Positions 27,409-37,929 of a stretch of DNA of 64,000 bases are shown here, one piece after another. The first letter of the stretch is position 1; the number at the start of each line of letters is the position of its first letter. The DNA comes from Corynebacterium stationis (GTDB lineage: Bacteria > Actinomycetota > Actinomycetes > Mycobacteriales > Mycobacteriaceae). The position numbers and the translations under genes are program-made. The notes beneath the pieces were generated by a model. The model did not search any database. It was not told the origin of the DNA and worked only from the letters and a program-made list of their open reading frames with translations. The stretch covers positions 1,178,001 through 1,242,000 of the forward strand of contig NZ_CP009251.1 of assembly GCF_001941345.1 (NCBI RefSeq). The letters run 5' to 3'.

Positions 27409-28554
27409 ATGGCTGCAAAGAAGAAAGCAACGGCAACCAAGCCCGGGGATGACCGCAAGAAGGCCCTAGATGCCGCAATGTCCATGATTGAAAAGGACTT
27501 CGGCAAGGGCGCTGTTATGCGTCTGGGCGAAGAAAATCGCCCGCCGATTCAGGCCATTTCTTCTGGCAACACTGCGATCGACATTGCCTTAGGCATTGGT
27601 GGTTTCCCGCGCGGTCGTGTGGTTGAAGTCTACGGCCCAGAGTCTTCCGGTAAGACCACAGTGGCGCTGCATGCTATTGCTGAAGCTCAAAAGGCAGGCG
27701 GCATTGCGGCGTTCATCGACGCTGAGCACGCATTGGATCCAGAATATGCACGTCTTTTGGGCGTAGATACTGATAACTTGTTGGTCTCACAGCCTGACAC
27801 TGGTGAACAGGCACTGGAGATTGCAGACATGTTGGTGCGCTCAGGTGCTATCGACATTATCGTTATTGACTCGGTTGCGGCGTTGACGCCAAAGGCTGAA
27901 ATTGAAGGTGAAATGGGTGACTCGCACGTGGGTCTCCAGGCACGTCTGATGTCCCAGGCACTGCGTAAGATGACCGGTGCACTGTACAACTCCGGCACCA
28001 CGGCTATCTTCATTAACCAGCTGCGTGAGAAGATCGGCGTGATGTTCGGTTCTCCTGAAACCACCACTGGTGGTAAGGCACTGAAGTTCTACGCTTCGGT
28101 GCGTTGTGACATCCGCCGTATCCAGACCCTTAAGGACGGCCAGGACGCAATTGGTAACCGTACCCGCATCAAGATCGTAAAGAATAAGGTCTCCCCGCCA
28201 TTTAAGATTGCGGAGTTCGACATCATGTACGGTGAGGGAATCTCGCGTGAATCTTCCATTATCGACTTAGGCGTGGAACACGGCTTCATCAAGAAGTCCG
28301 GCTCCTGGTTTACTTATGAAGGTGACCAGCTGGGCCAGGGTAAAGAAAAAGCCCGCAACTTCCTCAAGAGCAATCCAGAGCTGGCAGATGAGATTGAAAA
28401 GAAGATCTTCCAAAAGCTCGGCGTTGGTGAATATGCCAAGACCACCGATGACGATGGTGCAGCCATGGATGTTCCTGGTGCAGAAGACCCATTGACTGAT
28501 GATCCAGCAGGCTTTGTACCGAATGTTGATTTTGATGACGAAGATGAAGAGTAG
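27409..28554 (+). CDS. recA: recombinase RecA
   Basis: RecA forms filaments on single-stranded DNA, drives strand exchange and triggers LexA self-cleavage. The 381-residue protein shows Walker [10 protein letters not shown], the L1/L2 loop regions, [28 protein letters not shown], and an acidic C-terminal tail (DFDDEDEE) that modulates DNA binding. No intein is present, unlike in some mycobacteria. ATG 27409 has AAGGA upstream. recX follows after a hairpin, an arrangement that limits RecX relative to RecA. SOS control is expected (a LexA-like box at 27223). Confidence 0.98.
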   Translation: MAAKKKATATKPGDDRKKALDAAMSMIEKDFGKGAVMRLGEENRPPIQAISSGNTAIDIALGIGGFPRGRVVEVYGPESSGKTTVALHAIAEAQKAGGIAAFIDAEHALDPEYARLLGVDTDNLLVSQPDTGEQALEIADMLVRSGAIDIIVIDSVAALTPKAEIEGEMGDSHVGLQARLMSQALRKMTGALYNSGTTAIFINQLREKIGVMFGSPETTTGGKALKFYASVRCDIRRIQTLKDGQDAIGNRTRIKIVKNKVSPPFKIAEFDIMYGEGISRESSIIDLGVEHGFIKKSGSWFTYEGDQLGQGKEKARNFLKSNPELADEIEKKIFQKLGVGEYAKTTDDDGAAMDVPGAEDPLTDDPAGFVPNVDFDDEDEE

Positions 28555-28575
28555 AAATATCTAGCTCCCACGATG

Positions 28576-28615
28576 TGCGCGGAAGTCAGTTTTTAAACTG
28601 GCTCCGCGCATTTTT
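28576..28615 (+). terminator. hairpin between recA and recX
   Basis: TGCGCGG...AGTCAGTT pairs with AACTGGC...CCGCGCA across 28576-28610 with small mismatches and ends in TTTTT. It would reduce read-through into recX, a known way of keeping RecX low. Confidence 0.7.
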
Positions 28616-28646
28616 CTAGGCTGAGTTTGATGAGCGCAAATAGGGG

Positions 28647-29264
28647 ATGAATGTGACGGCACAGGAGCCCAGTGCAGAGAAGCTGGCGAAGCTGCGCCAG
28701 GCATTAGAAGACTACGCAGAAGGCGCTGTAGACAATCCGCTTTTTGACCATGAAGCGGAGGAAATTAAAGCCGAGGTACGCTCGCGTGCCCTGCGCTTGC
28801 TGGATGAGCGCGCAAGGTCCCGACATGAACTTTGTGAACGGCTGGTGAAGCTGGAGTTCGCTAAGCCAGTCATCGAGGATGTCTTAGACGATCTGGCGTC
28901 GGTTGGGCTCATTAATGATGAGCTGTTTGCCTCAGAATGGGTTAGGCAGCGTCATGCACGCCGCGGAAAGTCCGCGCGGGCGTTGAACCAGGAGCTTATT
29001 CGCAAAGGTATTTCTTCGTCAGTGCGCGCGCAGGCGTTGGAGCAAATCGATGACGATGATGAAGAAGCTATGGCGTGGACGCTCGCGGTAAAGAAAGCGA
29101 AGTCGATTAAACATCCGCCAGCGGACCGGGCAGAACGCGATAAAGCCCTGCGGCGCATTGTCGGGGTGCTTGCGCGCAGGGGCTTTAACGAAGGAATGTC
29201 CCTCAACCTTGCACGCCGTGCCCTAGAGCAGCGGTGTGAAGAGTTGGGGACATCACAGGAGTAG
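28647..29264 (+). CDS. recX: regulatory protein RecX
   Basis: RecX caps and inhibits RecA filaments. The 205-residue protein has the three-helix repeat pattern of the family: ALRLLDERARSRHELCERL, VIEDVLDDLASVGLINDELF with SEWVRQR, and a final repeat with RRGFNEGMSLNLARRAL. It follows recA by 92 bp with an intervening terminator-like hairpin. ATG 28647 gives MNVTAQEPS; a GTG two codons later is an alternative. Convergent with gluD. Confidence 0.92.
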   Translation: MNVTAQEPSAEKLAKLRQALEDYAEGAVDNPLFDHEAEEIKAEVRSRALRLLDERARSRHELCERLVKLEFAKPVIEDVLDDLASVGLINDELFASEWVRQRHARRGKSARALNQELIRKGISSSVRAQALEQIDDDDEEAMAWTLAVKKAKSIKHPPADRAERDKALRRIVGVLARRGFNEGMSLNLARRALEQRCEELGTSQE

Positions 29265-29272
29265 CTGGTTAT

Positions 29273-30211
29273 TTACTCCGAGGGGTTAGTAATTTCCTTA
29301 TATCCAGGAGCACGCCAGTCAACGTTGGCATTGTCTTTGGTGTCAATGCCTTGGTCTGGCTGCTCTGGCACTTTGGCGATGATATTGCGCCGCGCACGTC
29401 CAGCCCGTAGCTGACGTTCGATGCGCTGTGCCAAAGTGGTAAGTCCCCAGTTGATGAGCACCATGATGATGCCGACGATAACCAGCGAGGCCAGGAAGTT
29501 CTGGTTGTAAGAAGCAGACTGAATACCAGAACGCACGATTTCGACGTAGCCAATCTGGTAGCCCAAAGCCGAGTCCTTGAGAGCAATGACCATCTGTGCA
29601 ATCAATGCTGGAAGCATCGAAGCGATTGCCTGCGGGAGCAAGACCCGGTACATCGTCAGGCGATGCGACAGGCCCAAAGCCTTAGCTGCTTCGGTCTGAC
29701 CCTTTGGCAAGGAACGGATACCGGAGCGGAGGATTTCCGCGATGACGGAACCGTTGTACAAGGTCAATGCGAAAACCACGGCAGAAAATGCCAGTTGCTG
29801 CGATGGAACGAGATCGTAGACAGCGAAGAGCTGGTACGCGAAAATCATCAGCAACAGCACGGGAATGGCGCGGAAAAATTCCACGATGATGCCGCAGATC
29901 CAGCGCACGAAACGGCTTTCCGAGAGACGGCCCAAGCCCAAGACCACGCCGAAGATACAAGCAAGAACAATTGAGGCAAAGGCCGAGAACAACGTGCCGC
30001 GAAGACCAGGTAGCAGGTAGGTGGTCCACGTTTGGCTTTGGAGGAACGGAGTCCACAGGCGGCCTTCAAATTGGCCATTGTTGTTTAGAGTCCAGGCAAC
30101 CCACCCTATGATAGCGAGGAAGATTAACCCGGCAATGACGGAGTAGAGACGATTATTGCGACGGCCCTTAGGCCCCGGTGCGTCATAAAGGACGGTAGCG
30201 CGTACAGCCAT
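29273..30211 (-). CDS. gluD: glutamate ABC transporter permease GluD
   Basis: GluD is one of two permease subunits of the corynebacterial glutamate importer. The 312-residue protein has an N-terminal anchor, about five more membrane segments and the EAA loop ([19 protein letters not shown]) that contacts the ATPase. A hydrophilic C-terminal tail (about 275-312) is specific to this subunit and has no known motif. It lies directly after gluC with zero spacing (both touch 30211), in the order gluA-gluB-gluC-gluD on the minus strand. Confidence 0.93.
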   Translation of the reverse strand: MAVRATVLYDAPGPKGRRNNRLYSVIAGLIFLAIIGWVAWTLNNNGQFEGRLWTPFLQSQTWTTYLLPGLRGTLFSAFASIVLACIFGVVLGLGRLSESRFVRWICGIIVEFFRAIPVLLLMIFAYQLFAVYDLVPSQQLAFSAVVFALTLYNGSVIAEILRSGIRSLPKGQTEAAKALGLSHRLTMYRVLLPQAIASMLPALIAQMVIALKDSALGYQIGYVEIVRSGIQSASYNQNFLASLVIVGIIMVLINWGLTTLAQRIERQLRAGRARRNIIAKVPEQPDQGIDTKDNANVDWRAPGYKEITNPSE

Positions 30212-30897
30212 TACTTCTTCACCGCCATTCTTTCAGAAAGTTTGCCTAACCCAAGGCCCATGGGCAGGGTGAGGATGATGAAACCAAGCGCGAATACGAA
30301 GAAGATGATAAAGAGCTGATTCGCGTGGTTTTCGATTGTCGACTTCATTAACAGAGACGCTTCTGCGACACCGATTGTTGAAGCAATGGTGGTGTTCTTT
30401 GTCAACGCGATAAGCGTGTTTCCCAAAGGCACGATAGCCGCGCGAACTGCTTGTGGGAAGACAATCTTTCTGAACATGTCAGAAAAGCTCAATCCCAGCG
30501 AGCGGGCTGCTTCTGCTTGGCCAAAGTCGACGGTGTTGATACCAGAACGCAAGGACTCGGCGACAAAGGCTGAGGTGTAAAGGATAAAGCCCACTATAGC
30601 GAGGCGGAAGTTATTATCTACCAGGAAACTAGCGGATTCGCGGCTAGCTAGAGCCATTCCCAGGTTCTGATAGAGACCAAAGGAACAGAATAGGACGATG
30701 AGCGTCAGGGGAGTATTGCGAACCACAGAAATATAGAACGTGGATATGGTGCGCAAAATCGCAACCGGGGAGACGCGCATGGCGGTGAGGATGGTTCCGA
30801 GGATTGTCGAACCAATCGCCGACCAAAAAGTCAGTTGGATGGTGAGCCAAAATGCTGGCCATAAGCCAGGTAATAGCTGATCCCACATGGCGTTCAT
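30211..30897 (-). CDS. gluC: glutamate ABC transporter permease GluC
   Basis: GluC is the second permease of the glutamate importer. The 228-residue protein has five hydrophobic segments and the EAA motif in [27 protein letters not shown]-like AGGAGAAC lies just upstream of ATG 30897. Between gluB and gluC there is a hairpin that could lower permease expression relative to the binding protein. It forms one operon with gluA, gluB and gluD. Confidence 0.93.
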   Translation of the reverse strand: MNAMWDQLLPGLWPAFWLTIQLTFWSAIGSTILGTILTAMRVSPVAILRTISTFYISVVRNTPLTLIVLFCSFGLYQNLGMALASRESASFLVDNNFRLAIVGFILYTSAFVAESLRSGINTVDFGQAEAARSLGLSFSDMFRKIVFPQAVRAAIVPLGNTLIALTKNTTIASTIGVAEASLLMKSTIENHANQLFIIFFVFALGFIILTLPMGLGLGKLSERMAVKK

Positions 30898-30945
30898 AGT
30901 TCTCCTTGCATACTTATCAAACGCTTATTGTGAATAGTGGGTGCA

Positions 30946-30980
30946 AAAGCCCCGCGGAATAATGCTTATCGCGGGGCTTT
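30946..30980 (-). terminator. intercistronic hairpin between gluB and gluC
   Basis: AAAGCCCCGCG (30946-30956) pairs perfectly with CGCGGGGCTTT (30970-30980), read on the minus strand after the gluB stop codon and followed by a short T-run. It probably acts as an attenuating terminator or a 3' stabilising element for gluAB mRNA. Confidence 0.75.
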
Positions 30981-31012
30981 CGCTAGGTATTCGTGGGCCT
31001 CAACAGATGAAT

Positions 31013-31888
31013 TTATTCATCCATGAAGGACAGGTCGCCTGGGGTGCCCTTGGTGATTGCTTCACCTTCGCCGAGGTTGTCAGAGATGAACTTGTCGAAG
31101 GAGCCGTCTTCAAACATTGCTTCGAGAGCAGTGTTGATGGCGTCAGTGCCTTCAGTGTCATCCTTGGCCAGACCAATGCCGTAGTACTCATTGGTGAATG
31201 GCTCGCCATCCTTTTCCAGCTCAACGACGCGGAAGTTGCCAGGGGACTGAGCCGCGTAGCCATTAAGAATGGTTGCGTCAGTGGTCATGGCGTCGACATT
31301 GCCCTGACGCAGTGCCTCAGTACAGCTGGAGTAGGTGTCGTATTCCTGCAGCTGAACGGTAGGCAGTGCTTCCTTGACCTTCTGTGCCGGGGTAGAACCG
31401 GTTACCGAGCACAAGATCTTGCCTTCAAGGTCATCCAAACCGTTGATTTCGTTGTTGGAGTCCTGAACCAAAAGCGCCTGGTGGGTCAGCAGGTACGGAC
31501 CACCGAAGTTAACGGACTCGGAACGACCCGGGTTAATCGAGTAAGTCGCGGTAATCATGTCGACTTCGCCGTTTTGAATCAAAGTCTCACGCTGAGCCGA
31601 TGGGGTTTCGCGCCAGTCGATGGAAGGCTCATCCCAACCATTTTCAGCGGCAATGGAATTGACCACGTAGGTTGCAACTTCGACGTCTAGACCGGTCATG
31701 GATCCGTCTGGTTCACGAAGGCCCAGACCAGGCTGGTCGAACTTGGTGCCCAAGGTGACGTTGCCGGACTCGATGGAGCTGAGTAGGCTATCAGAGTCTC
31801 CGGAGGAGCCACCACAAGCGGCAAGCAGGCTGCCCGAGACAGCTACGGTTCCGATGATGGCTGCGATACGAGTGATAGAGCGTGACAT
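31013..31888 (-). CDS. gluB: glutamate-binding lipoprotein GluB
   Basis: GluB is the extracellular solute-binding lipoprotein of the glutamate importer. The 291-residue protein has a signal peptide ending in the lipobox LLAAC (Cys27) and the periplasmic-binding fold with GLDVEVATYVVNSIAAENG, an early ligand site (TATYSINPGRSESVNFGGPY) and a Cys pair in the second lobe (ILCSVTGS and YSSCTEAL). The start at ATG 31888 follows AGGAGAACAC. It follows gluA by 43 bp in the same operon and precedes the attenuating hairpin. Confidence 0.94.
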   Translation of the reverse strand: MSRSITRIAAIIGTVAVSGSLLAACGGSSGDSDSLLSSIESGNVTLGTKFDQPGLGLREPDGSMTGLDVEVATYVVNSIAAENGWDEPSIDWRETPSAQRETLIQNGEVDMITATYSINPGRSESVNFGGPYLLTHQALLVQDSNNEINGLDDLEGKILCSVTGSTPAQKVKEALPTVQLQEYDTYSSCTEALRQGNVDAMTTDATILNGYAAQSPGNFRVVELEKDGEPFTNEYYGIGLAKDDTEGTDAINTALEAMFEDGSFDKFISDNLGEGEAITKGTPGDLSFMDE

Positions 31889-31931
31889 GTGTTCTCCTTT
31901 AAATAAAAGATAGGGACGTAGATTTTTGAAT

Positions 31932-32675
31932 CTAGTGAGAAAGGATTTTGCCCAGGAAGTCTTTGGCGCGGTCCGTTTGTGGATTATCAAAGAAGCTTGA
32001 TGGATCGGTGTCTTCGACGATTTCTCCATCAGCCATGAACAGGATTCGGTCAGCGGCACGGCGGGCAAAGCCCATCTCGTGGGTAACCACGACCATGGTC
32101 ATGCCTTCTTTAACCAGCGAAGCCATAACATCGAGCACCTCGTTGACCATTTCTGGGTCAAGCGCCGACGTTGGCTCATCGAAAAGCATGATCTTTGGGT
32201 TCATAGCCAATGCACGAGCGATAGCAACGCGCTGCTGCTGACCGCCTGAAAGCTGTGCTGGATACTTTGAAGCCTGATTGCCGATGCCCACGCGGTCAAG
32301 AAGCTGCATTGCGCGTTCTTCGGCAGCAGACTTCTTCATCTTGCGGACTTTGTTCGGACCCAAAGTGACGTTGTCCAAAATGGTCAGGTGGGGAAACAGG
32401 TTGAATTGCTGGAATACCATTCCCACATCAGCGCGCAGCTTAGCTAGTTGGCTGCCTTCTTCGGGGAGAACGGAGCCATCGATTTCGATGGTTCCTTCTT
32501 CAATTGTTTCCAGTCTGTTGATGGTTCGGCAGAGCGTTGACTTACCGGAGCCAGAAGGCCCTAGGACTACTACAACTTCGCCGTGTGCAACCTCTAAGTC
32601 AATATCTTTGAGCGCCTGGAAGTCATCAAAATACTTCTGGACGCCGCTCATGCGAATCATCGGAGTGTCTGTCAC
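31932..32675 (-). CDS. gluA: glutamate ABC transporter ATPase GluA
   Basis: GluA powers the glutamate importer. The 247-residue ATPase shows Walker A (GPSGSGKST), the polar-amino-acid signature motif [16 protein letters not shown], Walker B ([12 protein letters not shown]) and the H-loop in [11 protein letters not shown] use GTG 32675 because GGAG lies 8 bp upstream; the open frame extends further but without homology. It is the first gene of gluABCD. The upstream region to miaB contains a palindrome (CCTTTGCA...TGCAAAGG) and may carry nitrogen or carbon control. Confidence 0.94.
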   Translation of the reverse strand: MTDTPMIRMSGVQKYFDDFQALKDIDLEVAHGEVVVVLGPSGSGKSTLCRTINRLETIEEGTIEIDGSVLPEEGSQLAKLRADVGMVFQQFNLFPHLTILDNVTLGPNKVRKMKKSAAEERAMQLLDRVGIGNQASKYPAQLSGGQQQRVAIARALAMNPKIMLFDEPTSALDPEMVNEVLDVMASLVKEGMTMVVVTHEMGFARRAADRILFMADGEIVEDTDPSSFFDNPQTDRAKDFLGKILSH

Positions 32676-33001
32676 TTCACTTTCTCCTTTCGCCTGTGTT
32701 TTGCAACATATAAGAAACTTTAGGCGGTAATCTTCGCTTGTATGCAAAGCTTGAAGTAACAAATTGATAACCTTTGCAGCTTTTGCAAAGGATTTCGAAA
32801 AGTTTCGTTAAGTAGCGCCAGATAGAAGTTGGTTTCATGTACTTTCGCAAATGAAGCCAATTTCTGCGAACCGGTTTCTTACGTTGTTGAAATAGCCCCC
32901 AGTGTTGCCCTCTCATACCGTTTTCGCTATGTGCACGGGCGCTTTCTTGGGAATTTTATATGGTTAGGCGCTGGTGCATAGCGCCACTACAATGACTCCA
33001 C
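32676..33001. promoter_or_regulatory. divergent gluA-miaB promoter region
   Basis: This 326-bp AT-rich stretch contains no gene that I can support. CCTTTGCA (32771-32778) and TGCAAAGG (32784-32791) form an inverted repeat about 100 bp before gluA, and TTTGCA/TGCAAA words recur nearby. No match to the AmtR consensus was seen. Confidence 0.5.
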
Positions 33002-34573
33002 GTGGAAACCAAGCGCGAATACCCCAATGAAAACTCAAATGCAGCCGCCCCTGCTGCAGTAGTAGAAAATGCCCGTACCTATGAGGTGCGGACTTTCGGT
33101 TGTCAGATGAATGTTCATGACTCTGAGCGCATCTCCGGCCTATTGGAAGAAGCCGGTTACGTCGCAGCGGAGCAGGAATCTGAACCCGATCTTGTCGTAT
33201 TTAATACCTGTGCTGTGCGTGAAAATGCGGATAAGCGTCTTTATGGCTCACTTGGTGCATTGAAAAAGACCAAAGAAAACCATCCTGGAATGCAGATTGC
33301 CGTTGGTGGTTGCTTGGCGCAAAAAGATAAAGACACCGTGATCTCCAACGCCCCATGGGTTGACGCAGTCTTTGGCACGCACAATATGGCAGCATTGCCT
33401 ACTTTGCTGGAGCGCGCGCGTCACAATGACAAGGCACAGATTGAGATTGTGGATTCATTGGAAGCATTCCCTTCGGTGCTTCCGGCGAAGCGTGAATCTT
33501 CCTATGCAGGCTGGGTTTCAATCTCTGTCGGCTGCAATAACACCTGTACGTTCTGCATTGTCCCTTCCTTGCGTGGCAAGGAAGAAGACCGTCGCCCTGG
33601 CGATATCTTGGCGGAAGTGCAGGCGTTGGTGGACCAAGGTGTTACTGAAGTAACCCTGTTGGGCCAAAACGTAAACTCCTATGGCGTGAATTTTGCAGAC
33701 CCCGATCTGCCACGCGACAAGTTTGCCTTCTCTAAGCTTTTGCGTGCTGTGGGCGCGATCGAAGGATTGGAACGTCTGCGTTTTACCTCGCCACACCCAG
33801 CGGAATTTACCTCTGACGTTATCGACGCAATGGCAGAGACCCCAGCGGTGTGCCCACAGTTGCACATGCCCTTGCAGTCCGGTTCAGACAAGATTCTCAA
33901 GGATATGCGTCGTTCTTACCGCACGAAGAAGTTCTTAAGCATTCTTGATGAAGTCCGTGAAAAGATGCCGCACGCGGCCATCACCACGGATATCATCGTT
34001 GGCTTCCCAGGAGAGACTGAAGAAGATTTCCAGGGCACCATGGATATTGTGCGCCGTGCGCGCTTCGCGGCGGCTTATACCTTCCAATATTCCCCGCGCC
34101 CAGGCACCCCTGCGGCAACTATGGAAAATCAACTGCCAAAGCATGTCGTGCAGGATCGTTTTGAGCGCCTTGTGAAGCTGCAAGATGACATCGGTGCAGA
34201 AGAGAACGCGAAGCTGGTGGGCACGGATGTAGAACTACTTGTGCAGGCTGATGGTCGTAAAAATAGCGAGACCCACCGTATTAGTGGTCGCGCCCGCGAC
34301 GGACGCCTGGTGCACTTTACCCCGGTCATGAATGGCGAAGATATCACTTCCCAGATCCGTCCCGGCGATATTGTGCACACCACCGTGACAGATTCGGGTT
34401 CCTTCTTCCTCATTGCTGATGAAGGTGTGACATCTCATCGCCGCACTAAGGCAGGAGATATGTCGGCAGCGGGGCAGACCCCAACCACCCAGCCCATTGG
34501 TGTGGGCTTGGGCCTTCCACGCATCGGTAAGCCAGCGGAAGAACCAGCCCCAGCGCCAGCGTGTGGTCTCTAA
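33002..34573 (+). CDS. miaB: tRNA-2-methylthio-N6-dimethylallyladenosine synthase
   Basis: MiaB adds the 2-methylthio group to i6A37 in tRNAs that read U-starting codons. The 523-residue radical-SAM enzyme has N-terminal cluster cysteines in [18 protein letters not shown] and GGCLAQKD, the SAM cluster motif [11 protein letters not shown], and a C-terminal TRAM domain (about 390-460). The C-terminus extends about 60 Pro/Ala-rich residues past the usual end. GTG 33002 is the likely start. miaA, encoded 5.5 kb downstream, makes the substrate i6A. Confidence 0.95.
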   Translation: METKREYPNENSNAAAPAAVVENARTYEVRTFGCQMNVHDSERISGLLEEAGYVAAEQESEPDLVVFNTCAVRENADKRLYGSLGALKKTKENHPGMQIAVGGCLAQKDKDTVISNAPWVDAVFGTHNMAALPTLLERARHNDKAQIEIVDSLEAFPSVLPAKRESSYAGWVSISVGCNNTCTFCIVPSLRGKEEDRRPGDILAEVQALVDQGVTEVTLLGQNVNSYGVNFADPDLPRDKFAFSKLLRAVGAIEGLERLRFTSPHPAEFTSDVIDAMAETPAVCPQLHMPLQSGSDKILKDMRRSYRTKKFLSILDEVREKMPHAAITTDIIVGFPGETEEDFQGTMDIVRRARFAAAYTFQYSPRPGTPAATMENQLPKHVVQDRFERLVKLQDDIGAEENAKLVGTDVELLVQADGRKNSETHRISGRARDGRLVHFTPVMNGEDITSQIRPGDIVHTTVTDSGSFFLIADEGVTSHRRTKAGDMSAAGQTPTTQPIGVGLGLPRIGKPAEEPAPAPACGL

Positions 34574-34610
34574 GACCCCCGAAAATTTGAAACGACTATG
34601 CTAGGTAATT

Positions 34611-35246
34611 GTGTCTAAGCAGCAAGAAAACCCAATCCAAGCGGAGCGCCGCAGTGCGCGAACCATGGATTTAAGAAACCAAGTTATTCCACTCATTGTC
34701 GCGGTCGTGTTCTACGTTGCGTGGCTAATCTTGCCGCATTCGGCGGGGATCCGCGGTTTTGAAATCATTACCTTTAGCTCCGACGCACGAGAGACCATGT
34801 CGATTGCGGAGTTCGTCTTCGCCATTCTTGCAACTTTGGGCGTTGGCGTGTGCACGACCTTGACCCTGGTAACCCGCCGCGCGATATGTGGACTCATCGG
34901 CTGGATGCTCGTTACCGTAGGCTTTGCCTATTCGTTGTTTATGGTGTGGATGCGCGGCGCACGTGCAGATAGCGCGGAAATTGGCCTATGGTGCGGCATT
35001 GTTGCTGTAGCTATTGCCACCGTGTCTTTTTCCTTGGTGGCATTGCGCCGTAGCCCTGAGCAGATGGAAGCGGCACGGCAGGCACGTGAGGCGGCCTCGC
35101 AGCTCGATGCAGTCGGCCAAGCTCAAATGGATATTCGCCGCGAAGCAGCACCGAAGGATAATCCTTTGCTCGTCGACGACCGTCGCGCTCGCGCGGCGCG
35201 ACGCCACCGCAATACCGGTCAGGCTAACCAGCCACCACAGGACTAA
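34611..35246 (+). CDS. conserved four-helix membrane protein
   Basis: The 211-residue protein has four hydrophobic segments (about 24-42, 65-85, 90-110 and 122-142) and a long hydrophilic, Arg/Ala/Gln-rich C-terminal tail (about 148-211). No catalytic motif is visible and I cannot name a family. It begins with GTG 34611, 38 bp after miaB, so probably a miaB operon member, an arrangement also seen in other corynebacteria. Its stop codon overlaps that of the convergent next gene by 3-4 bp. Function unknown; the N-terminal basic segment suggests a cytoplasmic start. Confidence 0.75.
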   Translation: MSKQQENPIQAERRSARTMDLRNQVIPLIVAVVFYVAWLILPHSAGIRGFEIITFSSDARETMSIAEFVFAILATLGVGVCTTLTLVTRRAICGLIGWMLVTVGFAYSLFMVWMRGARADSAEIGLWCGIVAVAIATVSFSLVALRRSPEQMEAARQAREAASQLDAVGQAQMDIRREAAPKDNPLLVDDRRARAARRHRNTGQANQPPQD

Positions 35247-36397
35247 AGCCGCAACTCCCACGACTCGGAGCGCGAAATGCCTTGGGCTCCAAGCTCGTCG
35301 AAGATACGATTCATAGCGACATCACCGGCTCCGATAGAGGCGTAGGTTCGCTCCACATCGGGCCAGCACTCACGCAATGCAGTCAACGCTAAAAGCTTGA
35401 CCTTGCTAGCCAGCTGCTGTTCCCGATGCTCACGCGTGGTAACCGTTAACGTCCACTCAGCAACTTCCGGGTCAGAGCCAGCATGGCGCCCGAGTTCCGT
35501 CAAGGACACAACCTGGTAGGTAGTGTCATCAATCAGCGCCACCATGAGCGTATGCGCCTTGCGTGCGCGCAGCTTAGCATGTGCTTCATTCAGGCGAGAG
35601 CGGTTCCACTTGATGGGCTCCACGCTTAAATCGCCCGTGAGTGAATCTTCCGAGACGACGGTAAGAAGATCGATCACATCATCCAGATATTGCTCTGGGA
35701 TGCCGTAGTCAAGCCACGTTTCGGTGCTTAGACCTGCTGGAACTAGAACCGTCGCTGGTTGCTCAGGTACATCTATCTTAATTTGGCGTTCAGCATTTTT
35801 AATTGCAAAGCCTGCTTTTTGATAGGCGCTGGAAAAGGGATCCGCTTCCGCAGCAGTGTCATCGGAATGCAAAGAACTAACCTGACACGTGGTGCGGCCT
35901 AATTTCTTTGCCAACTCTAAACCGTGGTTCACTAGGGTCGTCGCAACGCTGCGGGTTTCTGCATCCACCGGTTCGCCCGGCAGCGGAAGATATCCCACAT
36001 CGAGGATGAAATCTATATCAGCAGTCTCTTTTTCTTCCAGTAGTGCGACGCTAAGTTGGATAAAACCCGCATAGTCATAGTCAGGACACTCACCGGTGGA
36101 AGGGATAAGCGGTAGCCCCAGAGAAGAGACTTCACCCAGTGGGGAAGCTCCTTCAATGAGGGCAAAAATATAGGTCTGTGATTCATTGGATCCGCGTAGT
36201 CGATAGAGCACGCGTTCGGGGGAGGCGGATGCAGCCGGGTCACCACTGACTTCTTGCGCATAAAGATTGGCCATAAACGCAAAGGTGCGAACGGCATCAG
36301 AAGGCGTAGGAGACAATCCCTCCGTCCTAGCTGCGGTGGCAGCAGGTCCGGAGGGAAAGTGTGGTGGTGCAAGCTGCGCGAGGTGCAGATTATCCAC
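35243..36397 (-). CDS. GNAT-fold protein, probably tandem acetyltransferase domains
   Basis: The 384-residue protein has two halves. The second (about 205-384) ends with ATTR-HREQQLASKVKLLAL and then TYASIGAGDVAMNRIFDELG, the pattern of GNAT motif A and the Asn-containing segment that follows. The first half (about 40-190) has a similar alpha/beta pattern and looks like a degenerate GNAT domain. The substrate is unknown. Start is GTG 36397; no clear ribosome binding site is seen. The gene follows the DUF349 gene in the same orientation by 18 bp, which makes an operon likely. The 3' end overlaps the convergent membrane-protein gene. Confidence 0.7.
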   Translation of the reverse strand: MDNLHLAQLAPPHFPSGPAATAARTEGLSPTPSDAVRTFAFMANLYAQEVSGDPAASASPERVLYRLRGSNESQTYIFALIEGASPLGEVSSLGLPLIPSTGECPDYDYAGFIQLSVALLEEKETADIDFILDVGYLPLPGEPVDAETRSVATTLVNHGLELAKKLGRTTCQVSSLHSDDTAAEADPFSSAYQKAGFAIKNAERQIKIDVPEQPATVLVPAGLSTETWLDYGIPEQYLDDVIDLLTVVSEDSLTGDLSVEPIKWNRSRLNEAHAKLRARKAHTLMVALIDDTTYQVVSLTELGRHAGSDPEVAEWTLTVTTREHREQQLASKVKLLALTALRECWPDVERTYASIGAGDVAMNRIFDELGAQGISRSESWELRL

Positions 36398-36415
36398 GTG
36401 AGGTAACTTTAATCC

Positions 36416-37747
36416 TTAGCTTTCTACAGCAGCTTCTGCGGTCTTGGCCCATTCAGCCCATTGCGCAGCCTGCTCGCGCAACTTCTCGGCCGCTGCGGTC
36501 TTGCCCTTAGCTTGGGCAGCCTCAGCCTGTGCGTTGAACTCGTCAACTTTGGCTTTGAACTGGTCTACGCGGGCCTGGACTTCTGGATCGGTACGGCGCC
36601 AATTGGACTCTTCGGCATCGGCCACGCGTTTTTCCAGGGCAGCAATCTTGTCCTCGTACTGGCGAACCTGGTCGCGCGGAACGAAGCCAATCTCTTCCCA
36701 CTTATCCTGCAACTCACGCAGCTTGGCTTTAGCAGCCTCGACGTTCTTGGCAGGATCGATTTGCGAGTCATATTCGGCAATAAGAGCGTCTTTGGCTTTC
36801 GCATTCTCAGCGAATTCTTGGTCACGCTCGTTATTGACGGCATCACGGGCAGCAAAGAAGTGGTCTTGAGCACCACGGAATGCCGCCCATAGATTGTCAT
36901 CGACTTCGCGCGGGGCTCTGCCAGCAGCTTTCCATTCCGCCATCAGATCGCGGTAGGCGCGCGCAGTAGCACCCCAATCGGTAGAAGTCTTTAAAGCTTC
37001 CGCACGCTCAACTAGCTCTTCCTTCTTCTTACGTGCGGCAGCACGCCCACGGTCTAGCTCAGCAAAGTGTGCACCACGGCGCCGGTTGAAAGCATCACGT
37101 GCACGGGAGTAACGCTTCCACAGACCATCATCGGTCTTACGGTCGATGCCCTTGATCTTCTTCCACTCGTTCAAGATTTCGCGGATGCGGTCACCGGCGA
37201 CTTTCCACTCGGTGGAGTTCTCGGCGATTTCTTCTGCCTCGGCAGCCAGCTTTTCCTTAGCGGCGATGGCCTCTTCACGGCGACGTGCCTTATCAGCAGC
37301 CGCTTGTTCACCAGCTTTGACGGAGTGTTCTTGAATGGCCTCGAGGCGCTGTTCTAATGCAGCGAGATCGCCCACGACCGCCGCGGTAGGTACCGTCTGC
37401 TTCAATTCAGCAGCCGTATTCTTAATAGCCTCAGCTTCATCAGGATGTGCTTTCAGACGAGCTTCCAAAAGCTCCACTTCGGTCGCGAGGTCATCATAGC
37501 GGGCACCAAAATGCGCAAGGCCTTCTTCGGGGGTGCCTGCCTGCCAGCTGCCGACTTCGCGCTCGCCATCAGCTGTGCGGACGAAAACCGTACCTTGTTC
37601 ATCAACGCGGCCCCACTTGGCTGGATCTGATTTAACTGGGGCATTCATCGTCACCACAGCCGGTTGTGCAGGCGCAGCCTGCGGCTGTGCTCCGGGCCGT
37701 GGGCCTGGCTTGGGCATATTAGCAGGGGAGGGGGTAGAAGTAGCCAT
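36416..37747 (-). CDS. DUF349 domain-containing protein
   Basis: The 443-residue protein has a Pro/Ala-rich N-terminus, then a mostly helical, highly charged coiled-coil-rich body. The WK(x)AG-type repeats of DUF349 are visible at least three times: STEWKVAGDRIREILNEWKK, DWGATARAYRDLMAEWKAAG and the less clear LQDKWEEIGFVPRDQ, each followed by W(x)RF-like segments. DUF349 proteins are conserved in actinobacteria, but the role is unknown; a nucleic-acid or ribosome link has been suggested for distant relatives only. ATG 37747 has AAGGACGGAG upstream. The GNAT gene follows directly. Confidence 0.85.
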   Translation of the reverse strand: MATSTPSPANMPKPGPRPGAQPQAAPAQPAVVTMNAPVKSDPAKWGRVDEQGTVFVRTADGEREVGSWQAGTPEEGLAHFGARYDDLATEVELLEARLKAHPDEAEAIKNTAAELKQTVPTAAVVGDLAALEQRLEAIQEHSVKAGEQAAADKARRREEAIAAKEKLAAEAEEIAENSTEWKVAGDRIREILNEWKKIKGIDRKTDDGLWKRYSRARDAFNRRRGAHFAELDRGRAAARKKKEELVERAEALKTSTDWGATARAYRDLMAEWKAAGRAPREVDDNLWAAFRGAQDHFFAARDAVNNERDQEFAENAKAKDALIAEYDSQIDPAKNVEAAKAKLRELQDKWEEIGFVPRDQVRQYEDKIAALEKRVADAEESNWRRTDPEVQARVDQFKAKVDEFNAQAEAAQAKGKTAAAEKLREQAAQWAEWAKTAEAAVES

Positions 37748-37929
37748 GAGATGAACTCCGTCCTTAAAGTGAAGGCTGTGCCGCGCGACACGGCTGCCGA
37801 GAAATTAACTAAACAGCGCACCGTTTTTAGCAATGCGCACGTGTCTTGTTACACAATAGCGCGATATGACCATCATTGTCAGGGTTAAAGACACGAATTT
37901 CTAAGTGCAGGCTTAGGATGGAATACACA

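Noticed and set aside
30941..31690. 249-codon plus-strand frame opposite gluB
   Set aside because: Antisense shadow of the glutamate-binding protein; no start signals or homology.
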